A stretch of 64,000 nucleotides of DNA. Source: Salisediminibacterium beveridgei (lineage in GTDB: Bacteria; Bacillota; Bacilli; Bacillales; Salisediminibacteriaceae). The notes below the pieces were generated by a model. The model worked only from the letters and a program-made list of their open reading frames with translations. It searched no databases and was not told the origin of the DNA. Position numbers and translations under genes: made by a program. Below, one piece after another: positions 17,924-26,054 of the stretch (its first letter is position 1; each line of letters opens with the position of its first letter). The stretch spans positions 930,001 to 994,000 of the forward strand of contig NZ_CP012502.1 in NCBI RefSeq assembly GCF_001721685.1. The letters run 5' to 3'.

Positions 17924-18098
17924 GAATCCTCACTCCTTTACAATGTCATGATAGTGTAAATGTAAAGGGATTCACAAACAATTTCAATGAATATGCTTGT
18001 GAATCTGTTCCCCGGAGGCCTTTGGACTTTTCCGGCAGACTTCAGGAGTAGTATAATCCGGAATCGGGAATACTTTTACAATCGAAGGAGATGATGAG

Positions 18099-18965
18099 AT
18101 GCGGACTTCATTATTTACGTTTTCAGATGGGTATACCGTTCCCTATTACGAATGGGAGAGTCCGGATCAGGCGGACGTTGTCGTATTAGGGATCCACGGG
18201 ATCACGCCGGATCTCGATGAGTGGATGAAGCTCGCAGGTCATGTGACGGAGAGCGGGCCTGTGGATGTTCACTTGCCTGTACTGAGAGGTTATAAACCGA
18301 ACAAGAAAAACAGAGGAGATATTCCGCTTCAAGAGCAGTATGATCAGGACTTATCGGAAATGATCACTGAGCTGAACCAGGAATACGAACGGGTCATCGT
18401 GATGGGGCACTCCGCAGGCTGCGGGAATGTCATGCGTTTACTGAACCGGCAAACCGACGCCTTTGAGCCGCTCTTACTGGCACCGTTCATTCACCCGGAG
18501 ATGAAGGTGTTCCGTGAGCAGGAGAAAACAGAGAATGATCCGTCCTATAAAATCTTCAATGCCCGGGCTGTTGCGGCGCATACCCTGACCCGTTTTAGAT
18601 TGAGATTTGCAGAGAGGATCCCTGTGGTCAGGATTCCGCTGCGGGAACAGCCATTGTATACGGACTCCGAGATTCATCCGTTCACGTTAAGCTACCGGCT
18701 GATGATGGGGCGGTTTCTCGATCCGGCTTACAGCAAGCCGCTCTTTTCAAAACACACAATTCCAATCATCATTGGTGAGCATGACGAAGTGATCGATGCA
18801 GAGAAACTGACGAAGTATGTCAGTGAAGTTGATCAAGACCAGATCACAGTGATTCCAGGAGCCGATCACAATTCCATTTTTCACGATCAGGCAAGCCTTG
18901 CAGAAATCATTCAACTGCTTTCGGAGCTGAGGAGCGAAAATCATGTTGATCAATTCTCACAATAA
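18099..18965 (+). CDS. Alpha/beta hydrolase (lysophospholipase-like)
   Basis: The 288-residue protein shows the alpha/beta-hydrolase order: oxyanion strand VVVLGIHGITPD, nucleophile elbow GHSAGCG with Ser105, an acidic residue in GEHDEVIDAEK and the catalytic His in GADHNSIFHD. It has no signal peptide, so it acts in the cytoplasm on an ester or lipid that the sequence does not identify. AAGGAG is 9 bases before the ATG. The 3' end overlaps a 47-codon ORF at 18943. Confidence 0.85.
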   Translation: MRTSLFTFSDGYTVPYYEWESPDQADVVVLGIHGITPDLDEWMKLAGHVTESGPVDVHLPVLRGYKPNKKNRGDIPLQEQYDQDLSEMITELNQEYERVIVMGHSAGCGNVMRLLNRQTDAFEPLLLAPFIHPEMKVFREQEKTENDPSYKIFNARAVAAHTLTRFRLRFAERIPVVRIPLREQPLYTDSEIHPFTLSYRLMMGRFLDPAYSKPLFSKHTIPIIIGEHDEVIDAEKLTKYVSEVDQDQITVIPGADHNSIFHDQASLAEIIQLLSELRSENHVDQFSQ

Positions 18966-19086
18966 TTGCGCCCCTCTGTTAAAACGGAGCAACTGGGAAA
19001 GTGTATGTCATGAAATTCTCATTGACATGATTCATCCCCGCGAGGATTATCAGAATCTGACGGATGCAGAAGAGGGGTTTGACTGA
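18943..19086 (+). CDS. Possible 47-residue protein, overlapping the hydrolase gene end
   Basis: ATG 18943 follows GGAGCGAAAATC with ideal spacing and overlaps the last 23 bases of the hydrolase gene in another frame. The product has a basic middle (LLKRSNWESVCHEILIDMI) and an acidic end (DYQNLTDAEEGFD). The overlap and ribosome site suggest translational coupling to the hydrolase. No family is recognised. It could also be a fortuitous frame, although the C-terminal half has protein-like codon use. Confidence 0.4.
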   Translation: MLINSHNNCAPLLKRSNWESVCHEILIDMIHPREDYQNLTDAEEGFD

Positions 19087-19127
19087 TTCATTGTTGGGAC
19101 AGCCAGGGGCATCGTCAGTTCTTGTTG

Positions 19128-19469
19128 TCAGGACATTCTGCTCTGAACCGTATCGATCAGGAGGTCTACAGAGCCAGTGGTCATTCGGCAGAATTTCGTG
19201 ATGTCATGTTGGTGTCTTAACACAAGAATGTGCGTAAAAAGCCTTCTTCTGCGTGAGAATTCTTCAATGTCTTCATAGTCAAAGGTTTCCTTGATCGTTT
19301 CACCTGGCAATCGATCTCCAATAAAAATCAGCTGCTGTTTTGTTGCAGCAAGCAGTCCAGGTCTTGGGTTAAAGTTATAAATGAAGATTTTGATGGAACA
19401 TCGGATACAGGCGATAACTTCATCGTCCGGATCAAGATGTTGGCGAATGTCATTCATCGATGCTTGCAT
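19128..19469 (-). CDS. YokE-type PH-domain protein (113 residues)
   Basis: The sequence matches short bacterial PH-domain proteins: an acidic helical start (DIRQHLDPDDEVIA), strands around PGLLAATKQQLIFIGD, then the FDYEDIEEFS motif and a further amphipathic helix. Such domains bind surfaces or partners rather than catalyse. ATG 19469 is used because AGGAGG lies 5 bases upstream; an upstream ATG at 19511 would include that site. It is divergent from the next gene on the plus strand. Confidence 0.6.
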   Translation of the reverse strand: MQASMNDIRQHLDPDDEVIACIRCSIKIFIYNFNPRPGLLAATKQQLIFIGDRLPGETIKETFDYEDIEEFSRRRRLFTHILVLRHQHDITKFCRMTTGSVDLLIDTVQSRMS

Positions 19470-19687
19470 GGTGGCCTCCTGACAGTGATTTGCATGTTCA
19501 GTATCACGCAAGTCAATTTGTTATTTTTTCATATAATAACATATTATGCAAAATGTTATGGAATGACCGTATCATATCGAGCAGCTCGCTTCAACAATCC
19601 TTTTGTTTTGATAGCTGGCGTATAGATGGTGTTTACCATGGTTTCAGTCGGGCAATAGGTAAAAGAATGTATGCCATATGGAGGTCG

Positions 19688-20890
19688 ATGGGATTGCAAC
19701 ACAACGCAGTAAAAGATGCCCAAAAAGAGAAGCAGCTGACGCTTGGGCTCTTGACCGCTCCGGAGCTCCCGGAAGAAATCATCGATAAAATGAAGGGAAG
19801 CCTGCCGAAACTGTTGAAGCAGTATGTGGATGAAAATGTCGAATGGACGATCCGGACGTTGACCGATCCCCTCAGCGGTTCAGAAGGGTACTCGAAAGAA
19901 ATCATGAACGAACTGGAAAAAGTGAAAGACCGTGAAAACTGGGATCTGATCATCAGTGTCACGGATCTGCCGATTTTCTTTCAACGGCGGCTGATCGTTT
20001 CAGATGCTGATGTGAAGAAAAATATCGCTTATATCTCGATTCCGGCGTTAGGCGCAGCTCCGATTAAAAAGCGTGTCCGGGAAGCCGTGATTCAGCTGAC
20101 AGATGAAATGCACCACGGAGCAGCGTCCGAGGACCGTGAAGAGCGGGAAGGTGAGCACAGCGGCGGGAAAGCGGATCTCGTTGAAAAAGATCGGGTGAAC
20201 AAGAGCTCCCAGGATTTGACGAAACGGCGGATGACCGAGCGGATTTCCCCGATCAAGAGACAAAGCTTCGCGAGGGAGAATTCGAATGTTGACGTCCGTT
20301 ATTTGGTTGAATCACGTGTGAGCGGTTTTATTCGTATGATCAGCGGCATGGTTCTGGCCAATCGGCCGTGGACGATTTTCCCTGCTTTCAAGAAGGTCCT
20401 GGCCACTGCGTTTGCGACAGGCGCGTACGGTCTGATTTTCCCGAATCTGTGGCTTCTCAGTAATAGCTACAGCATGACCCGGCTCATCACGATGATGGCT
20501 GTCGCGATCACGGCGATGGTCGCCTGGATCATCGTGGTGCATCATTTGTGGGAAGAGAAACATGACAATCATTCCAGGTATCTTGCGAATCTGTATAATG
20601 CGGTGACGGCATTAACACTCGGAATTGGTGTCCTGTTTTACTATGTGATGCTGTATGGGATTTTTCTCATCACGGTAGTCCTGTTTATTCCGCCATCTAT
20701 GCTGGAATATGAACTTGGTCGAGCGGTTGGTCCGGGCATCTTTTTCGTGATCGCCTGGCTCGTCACATCTGTAGCGACCCTCGTCGGTGCCATTGGAGCC
20801 GGTCTGGAGAGTGAGAATACGATTCTCAAGGCGACATATGGTCACCGCCAGCAGATCCGTTGGCAACAGGCGAAAGAAAGGCAGGATTAA
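19688..20890 (+). CDS. Membrane protein with Rossmann-like N-terminal domain
   Basis: About 400 residues. The N-terminal half has the motif LTLGLLTAPELPEEI, a DPLSG segment and DLIISVTDLP, typical of Firmicute proteins that databases sometimes label 5,10-methylenetetrahydrofolate dehydrogenase without real evidence. A charged linker (residues 145-200) leads to about five membrane segments in the C-terminal half. The start is uncertain: GGAGG at 19680-19684 is only 3 bases from ATG 19688 but 9 bases from TTG 19694, and the frame is open further upstream. Function unknown. A strong terminator follows. Confidence 0.6.
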   Translation: MGLQHNAVKDAQKEKQLTLGLLTAPELPEEIIDKMKGSLPKLLKQYVDENVEWTIRTLTDPLSGSEGYSKEIMNELEKVKDRENWDLIISVTDLPIFFQRRLIVSDADVKKNIAYISIPALGAAPIKKRVREAVIQLTDEMHHGAASEDREEREGEHSGGKADLVEKDRVNKSSQDLTKRRMTERISPIKRQSFARENSNVDVRYLVESRVSGFIRMISGMVLANRPWTIFPAFKKVLATAFATGAYGLIFPNLWLLSNSYSMTRLITMMAVAITAMVAWIIVVHHLWEEKHDNHSRYLANLYNAVTALTLGIGVLFYYVMLYGIFLITVVLFIPPSMLEYELGRAVGPGIFFVIAWLVTSVATLVGAIGAGLESENTILKATYGHRQQIRWQQAKERQD

Positions 20891-20940
20891 CAAAAGCAGA
20901 ACGAACCATCTGATTCATCAGATGGCGATGATAAGAATTC

Positions 20941-20996
20941 AAATCGTTTCAACGCGTTGGTTGCAAAGAGCACAGCGTAGTGAAACGATTTTTTTG
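20941..20996 (+). terminator. Terminator with perfect 11-bp stem
   Basis: AAATCGTTTCA (20941-20951) and TGAAACGATTT (20981-20991) followed by TTTTT. A smaller hairpin CCATCTGA/TCAGATGG precedes it at 20906-20925. Confidence 0.7.
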
Positions 20997-21002
20997 TCAC
21001 AT

Positions 21003-21036
21003 ATAATTGACACGATTCAATTATGTCATATATAAT
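21003..21036 (+). promoter_or_regulatory. Sigma-A promoter and operator of the XRE gene pair
   Basis: TTGACA (21007-21012) and TATAAT (21031-21036) with an 18-base spacer. ATAATTG/CAATTAT inverted arms (21003-21009 and 21018-21024) overlap the -35 region and are a candidate site for the XRE regulator encoded next. Confidence 0.65.
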
Positions 21037-21067
21037 GTACAAAAAGCAGTGAGGGGGGCGATGAGGA

Positions 21068-21265
21068 TTGAACAGGGTAAAAAAATTCAGAAAAAAGGCG
21101 AACATCACGCAAATGGGTCTGGCGAAAGAGGTCGGTGTTGCCAGGCAAACCATCAACCTGATTGAAAATGACAAATATAATCCGTCCCTTTCACTCTGCA
21201 TTGCGTTAGCAAAAGCACTGGATACGGATTTAAACACACTATTCTGGGAGGAGGATGACGTATGA
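21068..21265 (+). CDS. XRE-family transcriptional regulator (65 residues)
   Basis: The whole protein is one Cro/C1-type helix-turn-helix domain (NITQMGLAKEVGVARQTINL, then YNPSLSLCIALAKALD), like the short YvaO/YozG-type regulators of Bacillus. TTG 21068 gives the shortest frame that keeps the first helix; a run of G at 21052-21058 can serve as ribosome site. Its stop overlaps the start of the next gene in ATGA, so the two are translationally coupled. It probably controls its own promoter at 21007-21036. Confidence 0.85.
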   Translation: MNRVKKFRKKANITQMGLAKEVGVARQTINLIENDKYNPSLSLCIALAKALDTDLNTLFWEEDDV

Positions 21266-21771
21266 AAGACAAAATACTGAATCAGATGGTCGGAGCAATG
21301 GATGAACGGGATGAATACCAGAAGCAGGAGATTCATAAGGAGATGGCGATGTCAGGCATCATTCTATGGTATCTCTCGATGGCGCTCATGCTGTTTATGA
21401 TCGTCTGGGACACGATGCAGCAAGTGTTCACCTTTTATCCGATCTTGCTGTTCGTCATTAATATGGTTTATGCGGTATACATGATCGTGGCAGTGAAGAA
21501 TAAGCAACTGGATGAGTCCGACTGCGCCACGTGGGATGAGTTTGAAGAGAAGAAGAAAAAGCTGAAGTCTTCGGCAATCAAAGGCGGCATTGTCTGGGTT
21601 TTGTTTATGCTCATCGTGATGGAGTATATGTTACCTGTACTCGGAGGCAATGAGGTCAGTCTATCGATCGGAAGCTTTGTCATATGGGGAGTTGCCGGTG
21701 CGGTGTTTTCAATACTCTATTACGGATTTTCAAAATCCCGCTTGAACAAACCGATTGAAGAAGAGGTTTGA
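21262..21771 (+). CDS. Four-span membrane protein paired with an XRE regulator (DUF3278-like)
   Basis: The 169-residue protein begins with a charged cytoplasmic segment (MDERDEYQKQEIHKEMAMSG), has two membrane helices, a charged loop (ATWDEFEEKKKKLKSS) and two more helices. The arrangement of a small XRE gene overlapping a four-span membrane protein gene is that of DUF3278-type pairs; the family assignment is tentative. Such pairs are often thought to respond to membrane or antibiotic stress, but that is inference. A bidirectional terminator follows. Confidence 0.65.
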   Translation: MKDKILNQMVGAMDERDEYQKQEIHKEMAMSGIILWYLSMALMLFMIVWDTMQQVFTFYPILLFVINMVYAVYMIVAVKNKQLDESDCATWDEFEEKKKKLKSSAIKGGIVWVLFMLIVMEYMLPVLGGNEVSLSIGSFVIWGVAGAVFSILYYGFSKSRLNKPIEEEV

Positions 21772-21773
21772 AC

Positions 21774-21809
21774 AAAAAAACACGCGCTCCAATATGGAGG
21801 CGTGTTTTT
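21774..21809 (+). terminator. Bidirectional terminator between the XRE pair and rpsD
   Basis: AAAAAAACACGCGCTCC, loop AATAT, GGAGGCGTGTTTTT. The T and A tracts on both sides suit both converging units. Confidence 0.75.
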
Positions 21810-21820
21810 GATGACGTTGA

Positions 21821-22423
21821 TTAACGTGAGTACCACTCAACGATGAGCTGCTCATTGATCTCAGCAGGAAGCTCAGAACGTTCAGGGTAGCGCGTGTACT
21901 TACCTTCAAGCTTGTCTGCATCGAACTCCAGGTAGCTTGGCAGGAAGTCGTTCACATCGAGTGCTGTTTTCACAACATCGAGGTTACGGGACTTCTCGCG
22001 AAGAGAAATCGTCTGTCCTGGTGCTACGCGGTAAGACGGAATGTCTACGCGTGAGCCGTCCACAGTCACGTGACCGTGGTTCACAAGCTGACGGGATTGA
22101 CGCCGCGTGCGGGCGAGGCCCATACGGTAAACGAGGTTATCAAGACGAGATTCAAGAAGAATCATGAAGTTCTCACCGTGAATACCAGGAAGCTTACCAG
22201 CTGCGACAAATAGTGTGTTGAACTGGCGTTCGTTCATGCCGTACATGTGACGAAGCTTTTGCTTTTCCTGAAGCTGCAGTCCGTATTCAGATACTTTGCG
22301 ACGTGCATTCGGGCCGTGTTGCCCTGGTCCATAAGGACGTTTTGATAATTCTTTGCCTGTTCCAGTCAGAGAGATTCCCAATCGACGGGACAGTTTCCAA
22401 CTTGGTCCTGTGTAACGAGCCAT
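21821..22423 (-). CDS. rpsD: 30S ribosomal protein S4
   Basis: The 200-residue protein is a complete S4: [16 protein letters not shown] start, the RPYGPGQHG loop, and the S4 RNA-binding domain ([25 protein letters not shown]). S4 binds 16S rRNA early in small-subunit assembly. ATG 22423 follows AAGGAGGAGTCAATT. A longer frame to 22492 only covers the leader. It is monocistronic, with its own promoter and a leader of about 180 bases that probably mediates S4 autoregulation, and it ends at the shared terminator. Confidence 0.97.
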   Translation of the reverse strand: MARYTGPSWKLSRRLGISLTGTGKELSKRPYGPGQHGPNARRKVSEYGLQLQEKQKLRHMYGMNERQFNTLFVAAGKLPGIHGENFMILLESRLDNLVYRMGLARTRRQSRQLVNHGHVTVDGSRVDIPSYRVAPGQTISLREKSRNLDVVKTALDVNDFLPSYLEFDADKLEGKYTRYPERSELPAEINEQLIVEWYSR

Positions 22424-22603
22424 AATTGACTCCTCCTTCGAAATAATAAATTTCGTGAAATAAACAGAGTAGTAATCCCAAATGACAGTCATTTCATTTT
22501 CGGTATCTTCGCCTCGACAGCTAGAGGTTACGCAATACCCCTCAACTTAATGTGGGAATGGAATGAACAACCAGTTGTTTACTGTGGCTGTCTTATTTGC
22601 ACA
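22424..22603 (-). promoter_or_regulatory. rpsD leader, probable S4 autoregulatory RNA
   Basis: About 180 untranslated bases lie between the predicted transcription start and the rpsD ATG. They contain a GGGGTATT...GATACC stem with an inner CCTCTAGCTGTCGAGG hairpin. In Bacillus, S4 represses its own translation through a structured leader. I infer the same here from length, position and pairing; I did not align it to the known model. Confidence 0.45.
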
Positions 22604-22609
22604 AATGAC

Positions 22610-22638
22610 ATTGTATAATTTTCCGGGTCAAAAGTCAA
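22610..22638 (-). promoter_or_regulatory. rpsD promoter
   Basis: On the minus strand TTGACT (22638-22633) and TACAAT (22615-22610) are separated by exactly 17 bases, a good sigma-A promoter. Confidence 0.65.
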
Positions 22639-22740
22639 CAGGGATTCAAGATGATTTACCTTTGCAAGTCTTCTGCTAAACAGTATACTATAGAAAGGTA
22701 CTAATCGAAATGTTCGGATAATTTCCTTGTCGGGGAGTGA

Positions 22741-24459
22741 ATGCTGATGCTTGCAGGGTCTATAAATCGTTATACATATGATGTCATGCATCAATTGCTT
22801 GTTCAAAAAGCAGAGAATGTTTCCTGGGCCGGTGAAACCCGGCTCTATTTGTCTGATGGAAAAGAGCCCCTTTGTGATTTTGTTCCTTTTTCCGGTGAAG
22901 AAGGCGTTGTTTTGGACTCGATCCCTATTGAAGGGGCAGAAGATCTGTTTGTTCATTGTGAAGTGAAAAACACAGAAGTGAGCAGCGCGGTCATTCAAGC
23001 GTATCTTCAAGGAATTGCAACGGGTTTTTCTCTCATTCACGACCGTGATCGGTCAAATGAGGAAACAGAGTTAAAAAACAGCAGTCAGGACATTCTTTTT
23101 CGGGCGAATCGGCAATTCCACCACTCCAATCATGTCCATGAAGTGTTGAAAGTGATTACGGATGCGTTGACTGAAATGATGCCGGACACGGATATTGAAC
23201 TTCATCTGGTCAACGATTGGGGCGTTAAAGGGATTTCAGGTATTACGATGATGGATCTTCGTCATGATCAAGATGATTTGGCGAAAAATGTGTACGTCAA
23301 CGGGCTGAATCAACACGTCCAGGATGAATCGGGCGGGAAGGACTTGTTTTACTCTCCTTTGCCAGGGAGGCAGGGCGTCTATGGAGTAATGAAAGTCTCC
23401 CCGCGTTTTGACGTGCCGTTTGATCCGGCAGAACTGGCATTTATGGAAGCCATTGCAGAATTGGGTGGCAATGCGATCGAAAGCACCCATTTATACGAGC
23501 AGTCCAGAAAGCATATTAAGGATCTGCAGCTAATAAGCGAGACGACGAAGGCTTTGAACGAGAGTTTAAAAGTCAGCGAAATTCTGCAACTGTTGCGGAC
23601 GAAATTGACGGCAGCGTTCGGAGCCGACGAAGCACTTTTCGTGATGACCGATGCGAAATGGCAATTGGATTTTGACCTTGATTATTCAAAAAGAAGGCAG
23701 CAACTTCTCGATAATCCGGCCATTCAGGCTGTAACTGCGGAAATTCGTGCCACACAACATGAAAAATTCATTGCCGATTGGGAGATGGCTGAAAAATCAG
23801 CTCCCTTCGGTTCACTCGTTGGTGTTCCAATGATGCATCAGCAGGACATGATTGGTGTTGTACTGTTGATGGGTCGTGAACGATCATGCTTCAGTTATGA
23901 TCAGTTTCGCCTGTTGCAATCGTTGGTTCAGCATTCAACGATGGCCTTTGTCAATGCGATGCTTCATGAAGAAATGCAAAAGGTGATGATTACGGACTAT
24001 TTGACCGGTTTGAACACGAGAGAATATATGGATGCTGAAATCCGGCGGGCCATGCAGCGCGATTACCGGGGCGTGTTTTTGCTTTTCGATGTGGATCATT
24101 TCAAGCAAGTCAATGATGTGTACGGTCATTCGATTGGTGACGATGTCCTGATCCAGGTCGCAGAATTAGTCAAACAACTGCCTGCCGACTTTGAGAGCAT
24201 TGCTGTCCGATGGGGTGGAGAAGAGCTGGCCGTATATCTGATCAATGCCCGTTTATCCGATGGGGTGAAATTGGCGGAGACGATCCGAAGAGAAGTGCAG
24301 CGTTTGACCAAGCCTGAAGTAACGGTGTCTTGCGGTGTATCGTGCTGGTCATATGAAAGTCAGCAACAGCCAAAGCTTAAAGATCTCTTCAATCAGGCGG
24401 ATGACGCCATGTACCGGGCGAAAGCATCCGGTAAAAATACTGTAAAACAGTATCGATAA
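22741..24459 (+). CDS. dgcP: Diguanylate cyclase with two GAF domains (DgcP/YtrP type)
   Basis: The 572-residue cytoplasmic protein has two GAF-like sensor domains (about residues 120-250 and 270-400) and a C-terminal GGDEF domain (from about 410). The cyclase motifs FDVDHFKQVNDVYGHSIGDD and RWGGEEL are intact, so it can make cyclic di-GMP. The RxxD inhibitory site five residues before GGEEL is absent. B. subtilis has dgcP at the same place between rpsD and msrC. GGGGAG is 3 bases from ATG 22741 and 9 from ATG 22747, so the second may be the true start. The gene is divergent from rpsD. Confidence 0.9.
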   Translation: MLMLAGSINRYTYDVMHQLLVQKAENVSWAGETRLYLSDGKEPLCDFVPFSGEEGVVLDSIPIEGAEDLFVHCEVKNTEVSSAVIQAYLQGIATGFSLIHDRDRSNEETELKNSSQDILFRANRQFHHSNHVHEVLKVITDALTEMMPDTDIELHLVNDWGVKGISGITMMDLRHDQDDLAKNVYVNGLNQHVQDESGGKDLFYSPLPGRQGVYGVMKVSPRFDVPFDPAELAFMEAIAELGGNAIESTHLYEQSRKHIKDLQLISETTKALNESLKVSEILQLLRTKLTAAFGADEALFVMTDAKWQLDFDLDYSKRRQQLLDNPAIQAVTAEIRATQHEKFIADWEMAEKSAPFGSLVGVPMMHQQDMIGVVLLMGRERSCFSYDQFRLLQSLVQHSTMAFVNAMLHEEMQKVMITDYLTGLNTREYMDAEIRRAMQRDYRGVFLLFDVDHFKQVNDVYGHSIGDDVLIQVAELVKQLPADFESIAVRWGGEELAVYLINARLSDGVKLAETIRREVQRLTKPEVTVSCGVSCWSYESQQQPKLKDLFNQADDAMYRAKASGKNTVKQYR

Positions 24460-24509
24460 AGAAAACTTCCTCTACGAAATAAATCATACTTTCCTGAAGT
24501 ACAAGAAAA

Positions 24510-24545
24510 GAGCGCCCCCTATATACAAAGGAGGCGCTCTTCATT
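24510..24545 (+). terminator. Terminator between dgcP and msrC
   Basis: GAGCGCC...GGCGCTC hairpin; on the minus strand it is followed by TTTTCTTG, so it suits msrC best and also follows dgcP. Confidence 0.6.
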
Positions 24546-24593
24546 CATGCTTCAGAAACGCTGAGGCAAATGCTTGCGGTTCACAGCGCGAAT

Positions 24594-25085
24594 CTACTGG
24601 GATACCTTCAGGTGCTTTTCAAGAACCTTGACAAAGGCTTCGAGACCGTCCTGATCCTCTGCGGTAAAACGGTTCTTTGAAGGGCTGTCAATATCAAGGA
24701 CGCCGACTACCTCGCCTTGTAAGATGATTGGAACAACGATCTCACTGTTTGACGCTGCGTCACAAGCAATATGGCCCGGAAACTGATGGACATCCGCGAC
24801 CCGCTGTGTGGCAACTTCACTGACAGCCGTGCCGCATACCCCTTTCCCTGGTTTGATCCGGACACAGGCGGGCAGGCCTTGAAACGGACCCAGGACGAGT
24901 TCATCTTCCCTCATTAAGTAAAAACCGACCCAGTTGACATCATCGAGAAACTGATTCAATAACGCAGAGGCGTTACTGAAATGCGCGATGGGGTCGCGCT
25001 CATCACTCAACAGAGCATCGAGCTGGCTGTTCAGCTGGCGGTATTGGTCTGTCAGATCTCCCTGATAGGTTAATTGTTCAAACAT
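24594..25085 (-). CDS. msrC: Free methionine-R-sulfoxide reductase (GAF type)
   Basis: The 163-residue protein is one GAF domain with the three Cys of fRMsr enzymes: C74, C84 and C108, the same spacing as C84, C94 and C118 of the E. coli enzyme. It reduces free Met-R-sulfoxide with thioredoxin in the cytoplasm. Motifs NWVGFYL, GKGVCGTA and HIACDAASNSEIVVP are typical. It starts 7 bases after the hisJ stop and is co-transcribed with it, as ytsP and ytvP are in B. subtilis. Confidence 0.93.
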   Translation of the reverse strand: MFEQLTYQGDLTDQYRQLNSQLDALLSDERDPIAHFSNASALLNQFLDDVNWVGFYLMREDELVLGPFQGLPACVRIKPGKGVCGTAVSEVATQRVADVHQFPGHIACDAASNSEIVVPIILQGEVVGVLDIDSPSKNRFTAEDQDGLEAFVKVLEKHLKVSQ

Positions 25086-25092
25086 CGTTCAT

Positions 25093-25911
25093 TCATCCCT
25101 TCTTCCCTTCTAGTAATGGCTTGATTGTAGCATATCCCTGTCCGATACCTGAAGCAGAATGTGCATCGGAGCCGTAAACGAGCGGGATGTCTTTCTCTTG
25201 GGCAAGCGAAATCGCGAAGGGCGGCGGATAGGTTTCCTTGCAAAGCGGTTTGACGAGACCGGCGCCGTTTACGTCGAGACGGAACCCTTTTTCTTTGATG
25301 GCAAAAAGCACATCCCGGATCTGGTCTTCATCACTGAACGTGCGCTGGAAGTGACTTTGGAATTTATGCACAAGGGAGATATGGCCGATGCTGACAGGAC
25401 AGGGGAAATGAAGGTTGTTTTTAACGGACTGAAGGACGGTCTGATAGTACAAGCGGTAGAGTGATTGTAAGGAACCTGTAGCCTCTATTCCTGCCGCAAA
25501 GGAAGCTTCGTCGAAATCCAGACAGATGAATGAACCGTCAGGCAACTTCAAAAAATGAACGGAGAGGATCAGTTCATCCAGCTGGTGCCCGTGCGCATCG
25601 ATGAACGTTTGAATCTCGTGCTCAAAGCCTTCAATGAAATCAAGTTCGAGTCCGGAGTGAATGGTGATGTGGTCCTGGTACGCCTTTTTGAGCATTTCCA
25701 GCGTCTTGAAATACCGGCTCAGGTCGTCTTTTGCCATCGCGCTGTCCTTATCAGGGACAGGGTCTGTAAAGCCTTCAGGGAGCGGGGCGTGTTCAGTGAA
25801 TGTGATGGCTTCGAATCCCTGATGAATCGCTTCTTGAACGTATTTTTCCATGTTGTCGGATGATCCATGGGGACAATAGGGACTGTGAATATGGCCGTCT
25901 TTTCTCTGCAT
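25093..25911 (-). CDS. hisJ: Histidinol-phosphatase, PHP family
   Basis: The 272-residue enzyme hydrolyses L-histidinol phosphate in histidine synthesis. PHP-family metal ligands are visible: DGHIHSPYCPHG at the start, TEHAP, GLELDF, SVHFL, GHISLVHKF and GSDAHS near the end. TAAGGAGCG precedes the ATG. The place between msrC and a divergent ezrA is the same as in B. subtilis (ytvP). No other his genes are in the window. Confidence 0.92.
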   Translation of the reverse strand: MQRKDGHIHSPYCPHGSSDNMEKYVQEAIHQGFEAITFTEHAPLPEGFTDPVPDKDSAMAKDDLSRYFKTLEMLKKAYQDHITIHSGLELDFIEGFEHEIQTFIDAHGHQLDELILSVHFLKLPDGSFICLDFDEASFAAGIEATGSLQSLYRLYYQTVLQSVKNNLHFPCPVSIGHISLVHKFQSHFQRTFSDEDQIRDVLFAIKEKGFRLDVNGAGLVKPLCKETYPPPFAISLAQEKDIPLVYGSDAHSASGIGQGYATIKPLLEGKKG

Positions 25912-26054
25912 TTGAACACGCTCCTTAAGTATGTGGTGAATTTGTTGAATTTAACCATTCAGAATGACATTTCATGTGGTATGATAGAAAAAAAGGGAAC
26001 GAAATGTGACAATACATACATCATCGCCCGATTAATAAGGGAGGTACGGATCCA

